A stretch of DNA of 64,000 nt from Chlorokybus atmophyticus (lineage: Eukaryota > Streptophyta > Chlorokybophyceae > Chlorokybales > Chlorokybaceae). The notes beneath the pieces are model-generated. The model had not been told where the DNA came from. It saw only the letters and a list, made by a program, of their open reading frames with translations, and did no database searches. Below are positions 48,138 through 61,194 of this stretch, piece by piece (position 1 is the stretch's first letter; each line of letters starts with the position of its first letter). A program made the position numbers and the translations under genes. The stretch lies in contig RHPI01002438.1 in the NCBI GenBank assembly GCA_009103225.1, positions 1,088,812 through 1,152,811 of the forward strand, read 5' to 3'.

Positions 48138-50332
48138 ATGGCGACTGTCAGCACAGCGTCGTCGTCGTCGTCCGCTGTGGTTTCGATGCTGGCGGGGCGT
48201 GGCTCGTCCTGCGGCTGTCGGTCGCTGCGCCCCCAGATGCCGGGCGCAAAGCAACTGCAGGCTGCCGCCTCCAGAGTACGCAGCTCCCGCACACAGACGC
48301 CCACATGGCGTCGCTCCATTCGCATGGAAGCAGCCAAGCAAGGTGGGTAGCGTGCTCCTCTTGCCTGGTTTGGCACAATGCATCCTGCGCTTGCCTTAGG
48401 TGAAGGCCTTTACCTGCTAACAGCTGTTCAGCTTGTTTCACTAACAACAATATACATGCTGTCAGTCACCCCATGCGCAGTGCTTGAAGCATTGGAGACA
48501 TTACACTTACAGCATTGCACGCGTTACCGCAGCTGCTGTCAAACCAACAGCGAACGATGAGGTGGATGCTCACATTCAGCCATATTGCGACATCAAGCAA
48601 AAGAAGAAGACGCTGGGAGAGATGGAGAATGAGTTTCTCCAAGCCTTGCAGGTGTGTATGTGGTGGTGTCATTGCCACCTGCGAGTCATATGCGGTTCAA
48701 TGTTTAACTTTTATGATATGCACTCAACATTTTATGTTTTCGTTGTTTGCCAGTCCTTCTACTATGACAAGAAGCCCATGATGTCTAATGAAGAGTTCGA
48801 CAACCTTAAGGATGAGCTGATGTGGGAAGGGAGCTCTGTGGTGGTGCTGAGTAAGTCTATAACATTGCATATGCAAATCGCTGTTGGGGTGGGTAACGGC
48901 GCAGAATTGTATATAAACTAAACGAGCATGGGTTTAATGCTGGCTGTGCATGGCAGGTACTCTGGAGCAGAAGTTCCTGGAGGCTTCCATGTCATACCAA
49001 GCCGGCAAGCCTATTGTCTCAGATGAAGAATTTGATGTGATGAAGCAAGAGCTGCAGGTGCTGATGCTTGTTTGATAAGTTGAGATACCTGTGCAATGCC
49101 TTGTAGTTACATGGTTGGATGGCACGGAAGTTGATCCTTGCTGTCGTGCTTGTAGAAAAAGGGCAGCCCCATTGCCGTGCAAGGTCCGCGTTGCAGCCTG
49201 CGAAGCAAAAAGGTACAAGGCATCAGACATAAAAACCAGCCAGCAGTTGCTCATGCAGTCACAGACACAAAGCTAACTGCAGTGATCATGTGGCAGGTGT
49301 ACTCTGATGCGCGAGTAGATTACCTGCGCATGCTCGCGTTGAATGTCCCTGCAGCTCTGGCAGCGTTGGCGCTGTGAGTGGCTGTTGCTGGACTGCCGTG
49401 CATCCCGTTGCAGTGGTAACACTTAGAACCAGCTGAATACTAACTCATCGCACACTCTTTTCCACAGACTCTTCGTGATAGATGATGCCAGTGGTTTCCG
49501 GGTTACGCAGCTGGTTGAGGTGAGTATGCAGGGGGCTCTGTGTTTGTCAGAACATTCCCTAGCATCGCCCTGAGTTGGTCTAATGTGGGTGCCTGTGTGC
49601 ATGCAGCTACCGGAGCCCTACGGCATTTTCATTGTTTGGTTGCTGGTGTTGCCAGCTGTGTACTATACATCGCAAGCGCTGATCAAGCTGGTCTTGACGG
49701 ACCCCCTCGTCTTGCAGGTATTAGTCCTGTCTAACTGAGCGTGTGAGTGTGCTGCAGGCGTGTATACCTGTGCGTTGATACTGCTGAATTGGCTGCATTC
49801 CCATTTTGTGCAACTTTGACAATGTGTTCTCGTAGGGCCCCTGTCCCAACTGTGGACATGTAAACAACTCTTTTTTCGGGGCCATCTTTGGTATCAGCAG
49901 TGGCGAGTCGGTCAACACGCTCAGTTGTGAAAGGTGGGCATGCCCCAAGCCAACTGTTGTTACGCAGTTTTGCCATGATAGGTTGTCCGCTGTTAACACT
50001 CATCTTGCACTCGCAGCTGCAAGGCGACGCTGACATACAACAGGAAGAACCGGCGAATAACTCTGGAGTCGCTAAAGCCACCCGGCAAGTCTGAAGGGGT
50101 AAGCTTGGTGCAGGCATCACTGTCTGTCGCCCACAGTTATGCAGCACATGTTGCGTACAACATGCACCGCCTCACACAGCATGAGACGTAACTCATACCA
50201 CACTGCAGCCGCAATAGATTGAGGAACAATCAATTGAGCAATTAGTCACGCGGTTTGCTTCCACAACAGGAGGGAAAGTCCAAGCCGGCGCCAAAGAAGG
50301 TGCCCGCCAAGGCTCCCGCAAAGGTGGCCTAA
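48138..50332 (+). CDS. PGRL1: PGR5-like protein 1 (PGRL1), thylakoid cyclic electron flow
   Basis: Thylakoid membrane partner of PGR5 in ferredoxin-dependent cyclic electron flow around photosystem I. Eleven exons (48138-48342, 48533-48651, 48754-48850, 48957-49057, 49156-49212, 49297-49373, 49468-49519, 49607-49717, 49836-49933, 50017-50098, 50270-50332) give 353 residues. A Ser/Arg-rich transit peptide leads to KKKTLGEMENEFLQALQSFY and MSNEEFDNLKDELMWEGSSV. Two membrane helices (about 201-221 and 242-262) bracket a short loop. All six redox cysteines seen in the family are present: C87, C187, C276, C279, C304 and C307. The last 20 residues (after KPPGKSEG) form a Lys/Pro/Ala-rich tail not found in Arabidopsis PGRL1. 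Confidence 0.96.
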
Positions 50333-51092
50333 AGGTTGTTGGTAGTCTTACTTTCCAATATATGCGATATAACCATAGCTGCGGATGGGTGGGGTGGGGT
50401 GGAGTTCCATAGCAAGTGCAGGATGCAGGCGGAGGGTGATGTGTTGGTACAGTCTTGTGCTGTGTTGGTTGACAGACAAACGCAATGAACATGTAATTGT
50501 AATCTCCTACGCAGTGTTTTCCGCAAGAACCACCAGAACTCGCTTTGTCATGTTGGTTGCTTTGCTTGTGCAGCCTTATCTGCTGCTCATGCACAAATCC
50601 AAACGCCATGCAGGTATCGGATCACAAACTATGCCAGTCGCGAGGAAGTGAGCTGCTGACGACATCAACCATCACTAAACAAGCGTGCAATCTTGGTTCT
50701 CAGAACAGAACATGCAGTATGTACATGGTCTTGAGGTGCTGCAATGACATGCAATCACGAATGATTGGTGCACTCCGCAAATCAGTGATGCAGTTGATCA
50801 TTCAATATCCAATACATCCACAAGTCAGCTATGCAGTTCAAGAACACAAAGTATCAAATGACAAATCACATCACAACATGCCACCTTTTGCACTGACCTG
50901 CGTGTTACATGTGGCACCATGTAACAAATGGGTGTCTGTTTCCACCACAATGCAAAGAATTGCGCATGTGCACAACCACTGCTTGTCAAAAATGTATCCC
51001 TGGTTCCTGGCCCACCGCGTCTGCCTGCAACACCTGGCCTTGCCTCCAACCTCCAACTCCAACCAACAGCCTGCAACACCTCATCGCTGCAG
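50333..51092. other. convergent intergenic region PGRL1 / CCCH protein
   Basis: No gene recognised. TGTAA occurs twice at 50492-50502, about 160 bases past the PGRL1 stop. TTACA near 50907 is TGTAA on the CCCH gene strand. Confidence 0.45.
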
Positions 51093-54000
51093 TCAACCAG
51101 TTGAGGATGGCCCAGGCTCCAGCGGCAGAGCTTCTGTATTACTAATCGTGTTCCCGCCTTTACTATTGCTTGCGGACGTAGCTGTGCTGCTCGCAGCATT
51201 GCTCGCCTGTAGCGTTGGCCACTCGCCTTCTAGCACATTCCCACTACTGTCCACAGTAGGTACTTCGCCTCCTTGTCGTGTCGGGCTTGTTGTGGACATC
51301 CCTCCCACAGCAACGGTGGAAGCATCCTCGTCCTCCGCATGCAAGTTTACATCGCCCGAGTGGCCCTCCATGGAATGCGCGGGCAACGACACGCTGTGAC
51401 CAATAGCTGCACCCTTGCCCGAGGACTGGCCGGAAGGGCTGGTCAGGCCGCCTCGGCTGCGATGGCGTGTACGTGTCCCCTTGGGCACGCCGCCAGTGTG
51501 GGAGACAGCGGAGGGTGAGTCAGCCATGTTGGGCGGGATCTCCAGCCGCTGAAGGTAGGCCATGCTGCCTCCAGCACGGTTGTTGTACGACGAGTCCACG
51601 TCAATGTCCGTCACGAGGCTGCTTGGAGAAGGCAGGTTGTAGGACAGGTGATGCGAGAGCTGCGCCGCGGGGTGCATGTGGCTGAAGTCTGTATAGTGCG
51701 CGTGGTGAAGCGCGGCGGCATGGTGCGCGTGGTGAGAAGGAGGAGGGTGGGTCTCAAACTGTGGGTGGTCAAACTTGCATGTGTAACCGAACTTGCACGA
51801 CCCGTAGTTCATGTAATACGCGCACTGCTGCTGCCCTGGTCGCAGCGGCAGCCCAAGCGAGTTCAATGGCGGATTCGGGTCCAACAGCGCCCCCACTGCT
51901 GTTGACAGCGGTGGGTGTCTGTACTTGCACGTCGGCCCAAACCGACAACTGCCCGTCTTAAGATAATACTGCCAACCAACACAAGCACCATCAAGCACAA
52001 CAAACTAAACACACACACTATCGATCGCACAACCACTTGCTGTTGACTGCCTCGCTTACCATGCAATCAGGTTGTTGCTGGGAATTAGGCTGCGGCTGCT
52101 GTGGCTGCAGCTGTTGTTGTTGCTGCTGCGGCTGCTGTTGCGGGGCTTGCTGCGGCACGCTTGGTTGCTGCTGTTGCTGGACATTGTTGCTGGCGGCGCT
52201 GCCCGGCTGGCCTCCGGAGGGAGGCACGTAAGGCGGGTATGTGCGCGGGCTGTGCTCCAACATGGCGGGCCCCGGAGGCACCGGATAGAAATACTGCGGG
52301 ACTCCACCCTCTCGTAATGCACCCTGTAAGCGAGTGTCAGTTTCAGAACGCTTTCCAAGCTCGGCTACAAATGGTCACTAGGCTTGCAATAATGTCTTGC
52401 AAGACTGTTGATGTATGTTGTGTGCCAAGCGTATACGGAAGCACTCTCATGTGCATGTGCTAATCAGTGAGTGCAAGACGCCAACTCACAGCCGTGAAAT
52501 GCATCACACACGTTTATGGAATCAACAAGCACCGGCGACAACACCGACTGCTCTGTGCTCTAATCTGGCTGAAACCGCACTCGACAGACAGTCCATTGCA
52601 ACATCGTGTGTGCGCCCATTTCCACAGCAACTTGATGAGAACACACAACCAACTGAAACGAGCGGTGTCCATGGTATAGACTGCATGTATGAAAACCACT
52701 TCCTGATAGATGCTTACATGTCTGCGATCCGTTAAATACACAGCATGCACAATCAATGCATGGCTTGTGCATTGAGAAGCAGGTGCGAACAATCGGTGCA
52801 ATGAGAGAGGGCGCTGACCTGGTGAGGGTAGGCATGGTAGAACATGCCGCTGGCTGTGCGAAAGAAAGGGGCCGGTTGTTGGAAGTGGCCCATGGCTGCC
52901 ATGGGGTGATGATGTCCCGACAACCCAAGTGGGATGTGGCTGGCATACGGGTGGTGCAGCAGCCAGGGGCCCTGATGATGCACCTGAGCTGCAGCCGCAG
53001 CCGCTGGACTGATAGCCAGGCTTGCTAGGGACAGCTGGGATGGGACCTCTGCTCCTGCTTGCTGCTGCTGCTGTTGCTGGGGAGAGGCGGGCACGCTTGC
53101 GTTGTTGCTGTTGGCGTTGGTGGCGCTGTTGCGTGGAGACGACGAGGTCATATTGATGGGGGCCGAGTGATGGTTGGCGCCCATTAACGGATGCTGGAAT
53201 TTGCAAGCGTGGCCATAGCGGCAGCTGCCCGTGCGCATGTAGAACGCGCACTCGCGCCCGCTTTGCTGCTTGCACCAACAACAACAACAACATCACCACA
53301 TGCACGGCGTGATGTGACAGATCACAAAAGTTGGGTTGGGTGGGAGCATGAACATGCATGTGGGCAGCGGGGGTACTGGCTCCCTCACCAAGCGATTGTT
53401 GTTGGGCGGGTTTGCAGTGGGATCCAGAGGCGGATGATGGAAACGACACACGGCTCCATACTTACACGTGCCCGTCTTCAAGTAAAACTGCACGCATGCA
53501 AAATAATACTAAAACAACCAACACAATCACGACCAATATACCATCAATATTCCACACATGACTTAAGATGCAGTCAAGCCAGAGTAGAGACCACACTGTT
53601 AAGTAGGCCTCACCTGGCATTCCTGGGCGTCAGGTCGTACGGGAAGTTGCTGGGATTGTTGTAGGTCGCCAGGGGAGCTCTGGGATGCATGGGGACCGCC
53701 TGCTGCGGCTGCAGCTGCAGCAGCTGCGGCGGCGGCGGCCGCCCTGTCCGCAGGATGGTTGAACCTGCAGGCGGCGCCATAGCCACAGGAGCCTGTGCGC
53801 ACATAAAACACGCAGTCTTTCTCCCCAGGCCTTTCTGGGTAAGGTCCTCCACCAGCTAGTCCTGCTGCTCCACCTCCGCCGAGTCCAACTCCAACGACAC
53901 CGCCGCCGCCTGCACCAGGTGCTCCTCTCCCAGCTCCCGCGAAGCTGCTCACGCTGCTGGTCCGGCCCGCAGGCGGGGGTATGGACGGACCTGCATCATT

Positions 54001-54321
54001 GCGCGTCAACAACAACGACAACGACAAGCGCACGACGCCTGCGTCCCGCCGCCGCCGGCCTCGCCACCGCCCAGCAATGCCCCAGGCAACGACCACAGCA
54101 ACAACCACAACAAGCCGCACAACCGTACCGTACCGTACACAAGCAAACCCCTTTTGTGACGTACCAAAAGCGCTGCTGCCAATCCCTCCTGCTCCTCCTC
54201 CTGCTCCTGCTCCACCTCCGCCTACTCCACCGCCTCGTCCGGCTGTTCCCCGAGACGCGGAGGACGGCCTTGCCACCGGCGGCTGCGGCGGCAACTCATT
54301 TGCAGGCTCCACTGCAGCCAT
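51093..54321 (-). CDS. five-finger CCCH zinc-finger protein (ZFN/HUA1 type)
   Basis: Predicted nucleic-acid-binding protein of the plant ZFN/HUA1 class. Six exons (54321-54165, 53990-53614, 53487-53389, 53265-52819, 52323-52060, 51968-51093) give 739 residues. Five C-x8-C-x5-C-x3-H fingers start at about C112, C177, C217, C447 and C497, each with the YxxTGSCxYG/FG core. Fingers 2 and 4 are split by introns after the first cysteine. Between fingers lie Gly-rich, poly-Ala (after DRAAAA) and poly-Gln ([11 protein letters not shown]) tracts. The C-terminal third is Ser/Gly-rich. The start [13 protein letters not shown] is the first ATG after a Pro/Ser-rich untranslated-looking stretch. HUA1 has six fingers and ZFNs five, so ZFN-like is the closer fit. 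It is convergent with PGRL1. Confidence 0.9.
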
Positions 54322-57300
54322 TGCCACAGTGGAGCCTGGCCGGCTATGTGCGGACACCTGCGCTGAACCTCGTAGCGGCAGACCCAGTAGCCCCTGAGTC
54401 TCCGGCGCCTTCCCTCGTGCACCACAACCCCTCGCTCGTCCCACCGCCCGCCGCCGCCGGCGCGGCACACACTTTTCACCCCAAACTAAGCTCCTGCCAG
54501 GTGGCACCTACAGCAAGTCTGTAAACCCTAAGTTCTAAAAACGCTAACCCGTCGCAATTTTGTCCTCCTCCGGATGTGTGTGCTGCAGCCGTTGTCAAAA
54601 CTTTTCTCCAATGTAACGTGCGCCACGGATAAACAAACCACCCGCGCCCGCAATCATGAACCAAAGCAAAAGACAGATTCCCAACCCAAGGGCTAAAACT
54701 TTCAGGCTAAAAACTTTCCTTTGCGTGAGCAGTCGTCCTGTTCCATCCCACGCTCAATACCACCAATCCGAAAGGAATACGGGTAATGATATCACCAACA
54801 TCCTTTCACAACAGCCTGTCATGAAGTTATCTGACATGTGGAAGGACGGGTCTTGGCTGAGACAAATTCCTTACCACACAGAAAGTTGTACTGAGCTCAA
54901 CTTGTCGTGAAGGTTGCCCATCATGAGGGCCTCATGGCAGGGCCGCGGTAGACTACCGCTGGTAGTTGTTGGCGTCGGTTCAACGTGATGTTAGCTTCGG
55001 GATAACGACGGAGAAGGGGACGATAAAGCCGGCATTTGTAAATGGTAGAAATTGCCCACGGTACTGTGCACTGGGCTTATTCAGTCCGTGTCGCAGGTCG
55101 TTGGTACGTGACACAGTGTAGGAACACTGCTCGATTTGCTGTCTGCGTGTACCGTACACCCTATTGGATCACCGTTACACCTATTTGGCGCGCGCTTGAC
55201 AGGCGTGATGGCAAAGTCTCTTTCCAATCTGTATACAGGACATTGATCCGATGCGCGGTACCCTCTTGGTCAGTACCCTCGCCGAGTCTCGCGCGCGTTG
55301 CATCAACTTGCATGACCCTTTTTGCGCGTCCCCTGTCGGTAGGAGACTTGTTCTCGCAAGACTTGCTGTGGAACTCGACCGCGCGCCGCCGACGGCAAGC
55401 ACAGAGCTTGACCATTGCGAGAGCTAGCTTTCGTGCCCATCACCACGCAGGGGGTTGTTGGTCTTTTTCTCCATGTAAATTTGTATATGCCTCGTGCCTG
55501 ACACACTGGCAAGTCGCGACCGGTGGCAAGTTCGAACGGCGCGGCCGCGGAATCCTCTGGCGCGCTCCGCATCACTTGCCAGCACAGCACACAATTCTTT
55601 CTTTGTTAAACTGCCACATCAAGCATACAGTCATGTACTAAGTTCCATGCTTAGCAACACTACCAGAGTTTCTGCTAAGCACTTTGCATTGGCTCCGCAG
55701 TGGCTCTGAAACTTATATCACACCACCAAAGAGAGGCACAAATTGCAACATGCAAGCCATTACATTAATGGATGCGTAAAATATTGTGCATATTAGGTTA
55801 AAATGTGGCTCTTGTAGCTCGAATTTCAAAAAAACTGAGCCAAGGTGTGCCTTTCCAAGGGTGTAAATTTAGCGTGTTTTAAAGTCAATTCTAGGCAGTT
55901 GTACAAAAGAGTCATTTAGGCTTCTTGGAGCCAATTGGAACACTAAACACTACCCATCACACAATTATTGCACATTTTTGCTGAGCGGACGCATGGGTTT
56001 CAAACGCAAATATTGGCATGTAGCAGCTGGTGCGGGCCCAGACTTCTTATATATATAAAAAGACTTCTCGTTATAAATTCCTGAAGTTTATCTTTATATA
56101 TATATGAAGTTATAAAGGGTCTATTATCTATTATTATCATAAATGAACTCAGTTGCATAAAGTGCTCTTGTCAGGCAATCAGCACAGGCTGTTGTTAAGT
56201 TATACATGCCTTTCTTGCGCTGCACAGGTATGAATGGGCGCAACTTTAGCCTATTTGCTGCTACCCTACCGTTGTAGTAACACATAGGATCAGCGCTTTA
56301 ACCGGAGTTTGTGTTAATGTTGATGGTGTAATGATTTGAGCAGTGCCCTTGCCTTGCTGCTGTCGTGCTACCATGCATTACTTACTTTCTTGCTGTATGA
56401 TGCGTTTCAAGATGACCAAATGTTGTGATCGTTAATGATCATTTATTATGAAGACAATATTGTACGTAAAGTCAATGGCGAGAACATTACAATTGTTAAG
56501 GTCAAACCACTTCATGTGTAATATTGTGAAGCCAATCTCATCTTATGCACAATCTTTAAAATACACGCATGTTTTTCATGTATCATTAATGCATCACATG
56601 TGTCACTGCATATCACGTTTTTAAGCTATTACTCATCAACTCATTTATGCCATCTGTTTTTATTTCAAATATGACCCGCATGCATACTACACAACAGATT
56701 AAAGTATATGATACTGCCCTCACGTGCACATCTTTGTGAAATGAATGTGTAACATACACGCATGAAGCATTAAGATGTACGTATATATACGCATAGTTAA
56801 AATAGCTGTATATAATGGATTAGACACACGTTTTGTTATCACAATATCTGCAACAGCCATTATACAATGGTGTAGTCGTTCAGGTGCATATTGATATTAA
56901 AGGTGCAATCTATGTGCATATATGCATATGTGCACATATGCATATGTAGCAGAACACATGAAACGGCCCTGTGGGCAGGTAACACCATGTCAACATGCAT
57001 GCATGGCTAACGGGGACGGGCGGTAGTGTCATAGTAATAGTGGTTAGCCCGGTAGTGATGGTGTACAACTTGATAAACTGAATTGGTAGTGTGCATGTGA
57101 GTGTTGGTGTGCATGTGGCATATGTATGCGTGTGTCTCACACAGCACTTCACATACCCTATACATACTGTGTAACTTTATGTGTATGCTGGCAAGCCCCC
57201 GTAAGAATAAAAGTGTGGTCATGCAGCATCTATGAACTCAATTTAAACTAACTCACTATAGGCAAGTTAGACACGTATATATATTTCCGCATACTCAACA

Positions 57301-58248
57301 CATGTTGAACAAGTATAAATACCTTTCATCATATAATGTACTTTAACACGCTGAACGGTTGCGACATGGCCGCCATTAGGCTGTGGTCAAGAAATTTTTG
57401 AAATCTTATAGTGAATGCCATAGGAGCAGCCACGTGTCCCATATGTGTCCCATGATCACATCGAGTGGTTACGTAATGTCGTTGTGAGATCGTGTTACAT
57501 ATCATGAAAAGAGAATAATGCACGTATGCAGTCTGTATACTGTGTAGCTAAGCTTGCATATATATAGTAGTGCAACATATTCACTTCAATTAGCAATTGT
57601 TAGTTGTAGCACGATGAAACCTTAATTCATAGTAGAAGCTTAATACCAGTGGCATTTGCAAAACATTTCTTACATATTGGTGCAATGATGATGTACGAGA
57701 CATTCGCATAGATAATGGCAACGTATCTCCGCCCACACTTCATGTTACTGACTGTGACACTTGTGTTTTAAATGCACTTAAACAAGTGGGCTGCTAACAT
57801 TCTTTGTATATCCCTCTCTTCTTTTTCTCACTTCCTACCTATGCATCTGAGATCTATTATTCACATACCGCTTGGTGCTTTGGTGTTAAGCAATGGCGGT
57901 TAAGAACTTGGTATCAATATATAGCAATTGTTTATCGTCACCACGCTACACATAACCGTGTACATATCACACAAGAGTTGCAGGCCTTGTTGCAAACTCC
58001 GTGGTATATATAGCCAAGGTAATGCACAAGCGAAGCAAGCAAGCAAGCAAGATTAAGTGGGGGCCAAGACAGGGTTACACCTACTCCCGAACTAACAACT
58101 CAACAGTTAGACCTAGAGACCCTCAAGCCGATGCAGTAACAGCAGGTTGTGGCAAGCAGGCAAGGCAGCAGGGTATCAACCTGATGAGCGTAGAGAGACA
58201 TATGTATACGCTTTCCAATCACGGGCAAAGCATCAGAGCAGGCCGCAT
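54322..58248. other. gene-poor region, partly AT-rich
   Basis: The first part is the 5' flank of the CCCH gene. A 199-codon plus frame at 55042-55641 starts with ATG but has no recognisable domain, splice support or neighbours, so I do not call it. From about 55700 to 58000 the sequence is distinctly AT-rich with ATATAT tracts and palindromes such as the one near 56920-56945, and I find no exon. It may contain old transposon remains that I cannot classify. Confidence 0.45.
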
Positions 58249-58299
58249 TTAAGTTGCTCCTGCCCGTGTAAAAAAATGACACGGACAGGAGCAACTTAA
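58249..58299. repeat. near-perfect hairpin, 21-bp arms
   Basis: Arms 58249-58269 and 58279-58299 pair with one mismatch around an A-rich 9-base loop. It lies about 660 bases past the stop of the minus-strand UVR gene. Confidence 0.8.
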
Positions 58300-58962
58300 T
58301 GATACGGGCAGCAACCAAGCTTAGCTAAGTGCGCTAGCTACGTGCTTGTGAGCGCAGGGGTGGGGCGAGGAGCAGCAAGGCAAGGCAAGGGAGGGGAGGG
58401 GAAGCAAGTTCAAGGTGGCAAGGGAAGCAGCCCTGTGCGCACAGGGCTGGAGGTTAGGCTGGTAGGTTGTAGCATAGGCAAGGACGGCAGCAACAACAGC
58501 AAGGCAGAGCGAAGGGCGAAAGGCGGTGATGCTATGTTGTGGTATGCAATGCATGTGTATAGCGAAAGACAGAGATTGTGTATGGAGCGGGCCTTGATGG
58601 CTCATTCACAGATACTGTTTCTATGTATTTGCAGCTGTTCATCACTGTCACCTATCTATGCGTCCATGACTGATGTACTGCTTGATGCTCTGATCCTAGG
58701 GCCTTCGTACCTCTTTGTTTCAATATGGCAGGGCTGCCAAATGCTGCCTTGTAGCATCCAGGCAAATCACAATTGTCCAGCCATGGCGAAGCTAGCGAAT
58801 TCGCAAGTGTAGTATAGCATGCACATGCACGTTGGTATCACATGTACAAATAATGCGCAACAGACTGGCCCATGCATGGCGATGGTTACAGTATTCAAAT
58901 CAGTACGGTATGACAATATCACCAACACGTCCGTGTGATGCACTAAAACACATGCGATGCGG
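58300..58962. other. intergenic, 3' side of the UVR gene
   Basis: GGGGAGGGG-type purine repeats at 58340-58420. The 156-codon plus frame at 58342-58812 is low-complexity at its start and unrecognised after. TTACA at about 58885 is TGTAA on the UVR strand, about 75 bases past the stop. Confidence 0.4.
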
Positions 58963-60215
58963 CTAGAAGTAGAACTTCACATAGACAACCGAGTCGGCGG
59001 AGACAGCATGCGCGCCGCCGTCCTTGCTGTGATACACAACCCAACTGCCGTCTTTCTTATCGCTATCCTCATCGTCGTCATCATCGCACTCGCAGCTGGA
59101 GCAATCGCAGCTGTCTCGCGGGTTCGACATCAGTGAATCTGAACTCGATTGCTCTCGAGACTCGTCCGTCGCAACGCACTCATCGCATTGACACGTGACG
59201 CGCTTGCGGTGGGCTTTTGCCAACCCAACGCCGCTCTCCAACCGACGTAACAACTTGGCCACCTCGGCGTTGGTCAGGCCCGCGCCAACATGCCTTTGTT
59301 GTTGTTGTCTTGATGAGACCGACGTGCGATGCGATTTTTGTGTGGAAAAACTCTGTGAGCGCGGCTTCTCGAAAGCCAAACCCTTTGCCAAAGACCCCTG
59401 CACATGTGGCAAATGCACATCATGCATAAGAACGCACTACACAAACTACAACCAACATCACCTCAGAACGTGGGTTGTTGCAAGACAAAAACACAGACCT
59501 CTTCATATGTAGCCGCTTTCGTGGTAGGCAACGGAGGTTTTGATGATGAATGCAGGCGCTCTGGCGTCGCTTCGGGCGAGACGCTTCCGCTCGCTGATCT
59601 CAACGTGGCTTTATGCTGCGGATCCCCCGAGCTGAACTCCTTGGCGAAAGTCCCGCCGTTGTGCCTCACCATCGCGCGCTCGGGACAGTTCAGGTGCAGC
59701 AGCGGGTACGTCTGCCCACACTTGTTGCACCTACACAAAACACATTACAACAATACACTCGAATCAGACCAGGACAACTAGAGAAGCGCAAGAAGAAAAG
59801 ACAACACAAGCCAACACAACAACGTTCACTTGCCTGTGTGTGAACTCATCCACCACCGATGTCGAGTATCCTCTCCTCTTATCAAGGCTGGCCGCCTTTG
59901 ATATATGCTCTTTAAGGTCTCTGATTTCCGCTGCCGACCGCGCAAAAGACCGTAGCGCTGCGGGAAGCTCTTTCGACACAAATGTTGGGTCCGTCGGGTG
60001 CGCCGCGAGCCAAAGGTCCCTTCTGCTTGGTTGTTGGCTTGATGTTGTGCCCGCCGTCGCAGACTTGCCTTTGCTGCTCGCGGCCGTGGCAATATCAGCC
60101 AACTTTTGGAAGAACATCACGGCACCGTTCTCGCCATCGGAATCGCCAGATGACGCCTCGGCTAAATCGCGAACCTGTTGACTTTAGAAGGTGAGTAGCA
60201 CAGCAGCTGGGATCA

Positions 60216-60266
<51 letters not shown>

Positions 60267-61194
60267 ACACATGCTGGTGTATACCTCTACACCTGCATGT
60301 GATTGGTACTATGCTCAAGGGTATGTGCAGCATACATGCAGTATAGGTTGATATCCAACTTGCCTGTTGAAGAATGCAGAGCATGCAACTGAAAAGACAC
60401 AGACGCATGTCCACAAGATGCGCACACGCGAAAGTGCGCGTGCACGGCCGCTTACACAGAGGCATGCCCATTCGCGCTCACGCACATGAGTGCTCACACC
60501 CACACATGTGCACGCGCATAAAATCACACAAACGCATGCGCGCGCATGCACAGGATCCTCAACAACTTCAACCAGCGCATACCCTTTCGGGATCCTGCAG
60601 TCCGCGCTCGACGGCAGTGAGGAACGTGTCGGCCTGACGCCACAGCTTGATCCTCTGATCCCGCAGCTGCGCCGCTTGTTTGTATTCTGTTTTTTCCGCC
60701 GATGCCAACTCGTCCTCCTTCAACTTTTTCGCCCTCAAACCCAACTGTGGATACAACACGCATATTAGCATCGCTAATGCTGTGCACGCGTTACGTATGC
60801 AAATTCGATTGTAGGTAAAGTGACATGTTCACAAAACAGACGCACTCATCTACACAAATAGTAACATGCAGAGACGCGCACATGCGAGCGTTCGCACATG
60901 ACAATGCCCACACGCACACACGCGCATACGCGCCCACATGCACTCGCACGGTCACAACCAACTACAGCTGTACCGTATTTGTACCACATAATGACCAACA
61001 TCCCACCCCGTCCTCACCTGTACAAGTCCCTCTGTGATCTCTTTGTATGCGGCGGCTTTGGCGTAGTCGCTCGCGGCGGCGGCGGTGTGCATCTTCTCCT
61101 TAGCCTCAAGCAGCTTCTCCACGAGGTGGAAACCGTCCGCCTCTCCCAAATACTCGCACGCGTCCAACTCCAACAAAGACAGCGAGATCGCCAT
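58963..61194 (-). CDS. UVR-motif protein with cysteine clusters, function unknown
   Basis: Five exons (61194-61018, 60744-60583, 60174-59834, 59730-59499, 59397-58963) give 448 residues. The N-terminal 110 residues are helical, with a UVR-like pair motif (EKTEYKQAAQLRDQRIKLW, about 79-97) of the kind that mediates contacts in UvrB/C, Clp adaptors and EXECUTER proteins. Then come a Ser-rich linker, a CNKCG knuckle (228-232) with LNCPERA close by, a second linker, CQCDEC (373-378) and CDCSSCEC (401-408) running into an acidic Asp stretch. The end is HSKDGGAHAVSADSVVYVKF. The third intron uses a GC donor (CAG|GCAAGT). No transit peptide is obvious. I cannot match the whole architecture to a named family. 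Confidence 0.7.
60217..60264. repeat. (CA)n microsatellite in a UVR-gene intron
   Basis: More than 20 consecutive CA units lie just upstream of exon 3 within the intron. Confidence 0.9.

Noticed and set aside
55042-55641. 199-codon plus-strand ORF with ATG start
   Set aside because: No recognisable domain, no exon partners, and overlapping minus frames of similar quality. It could be real but I cannot support it.
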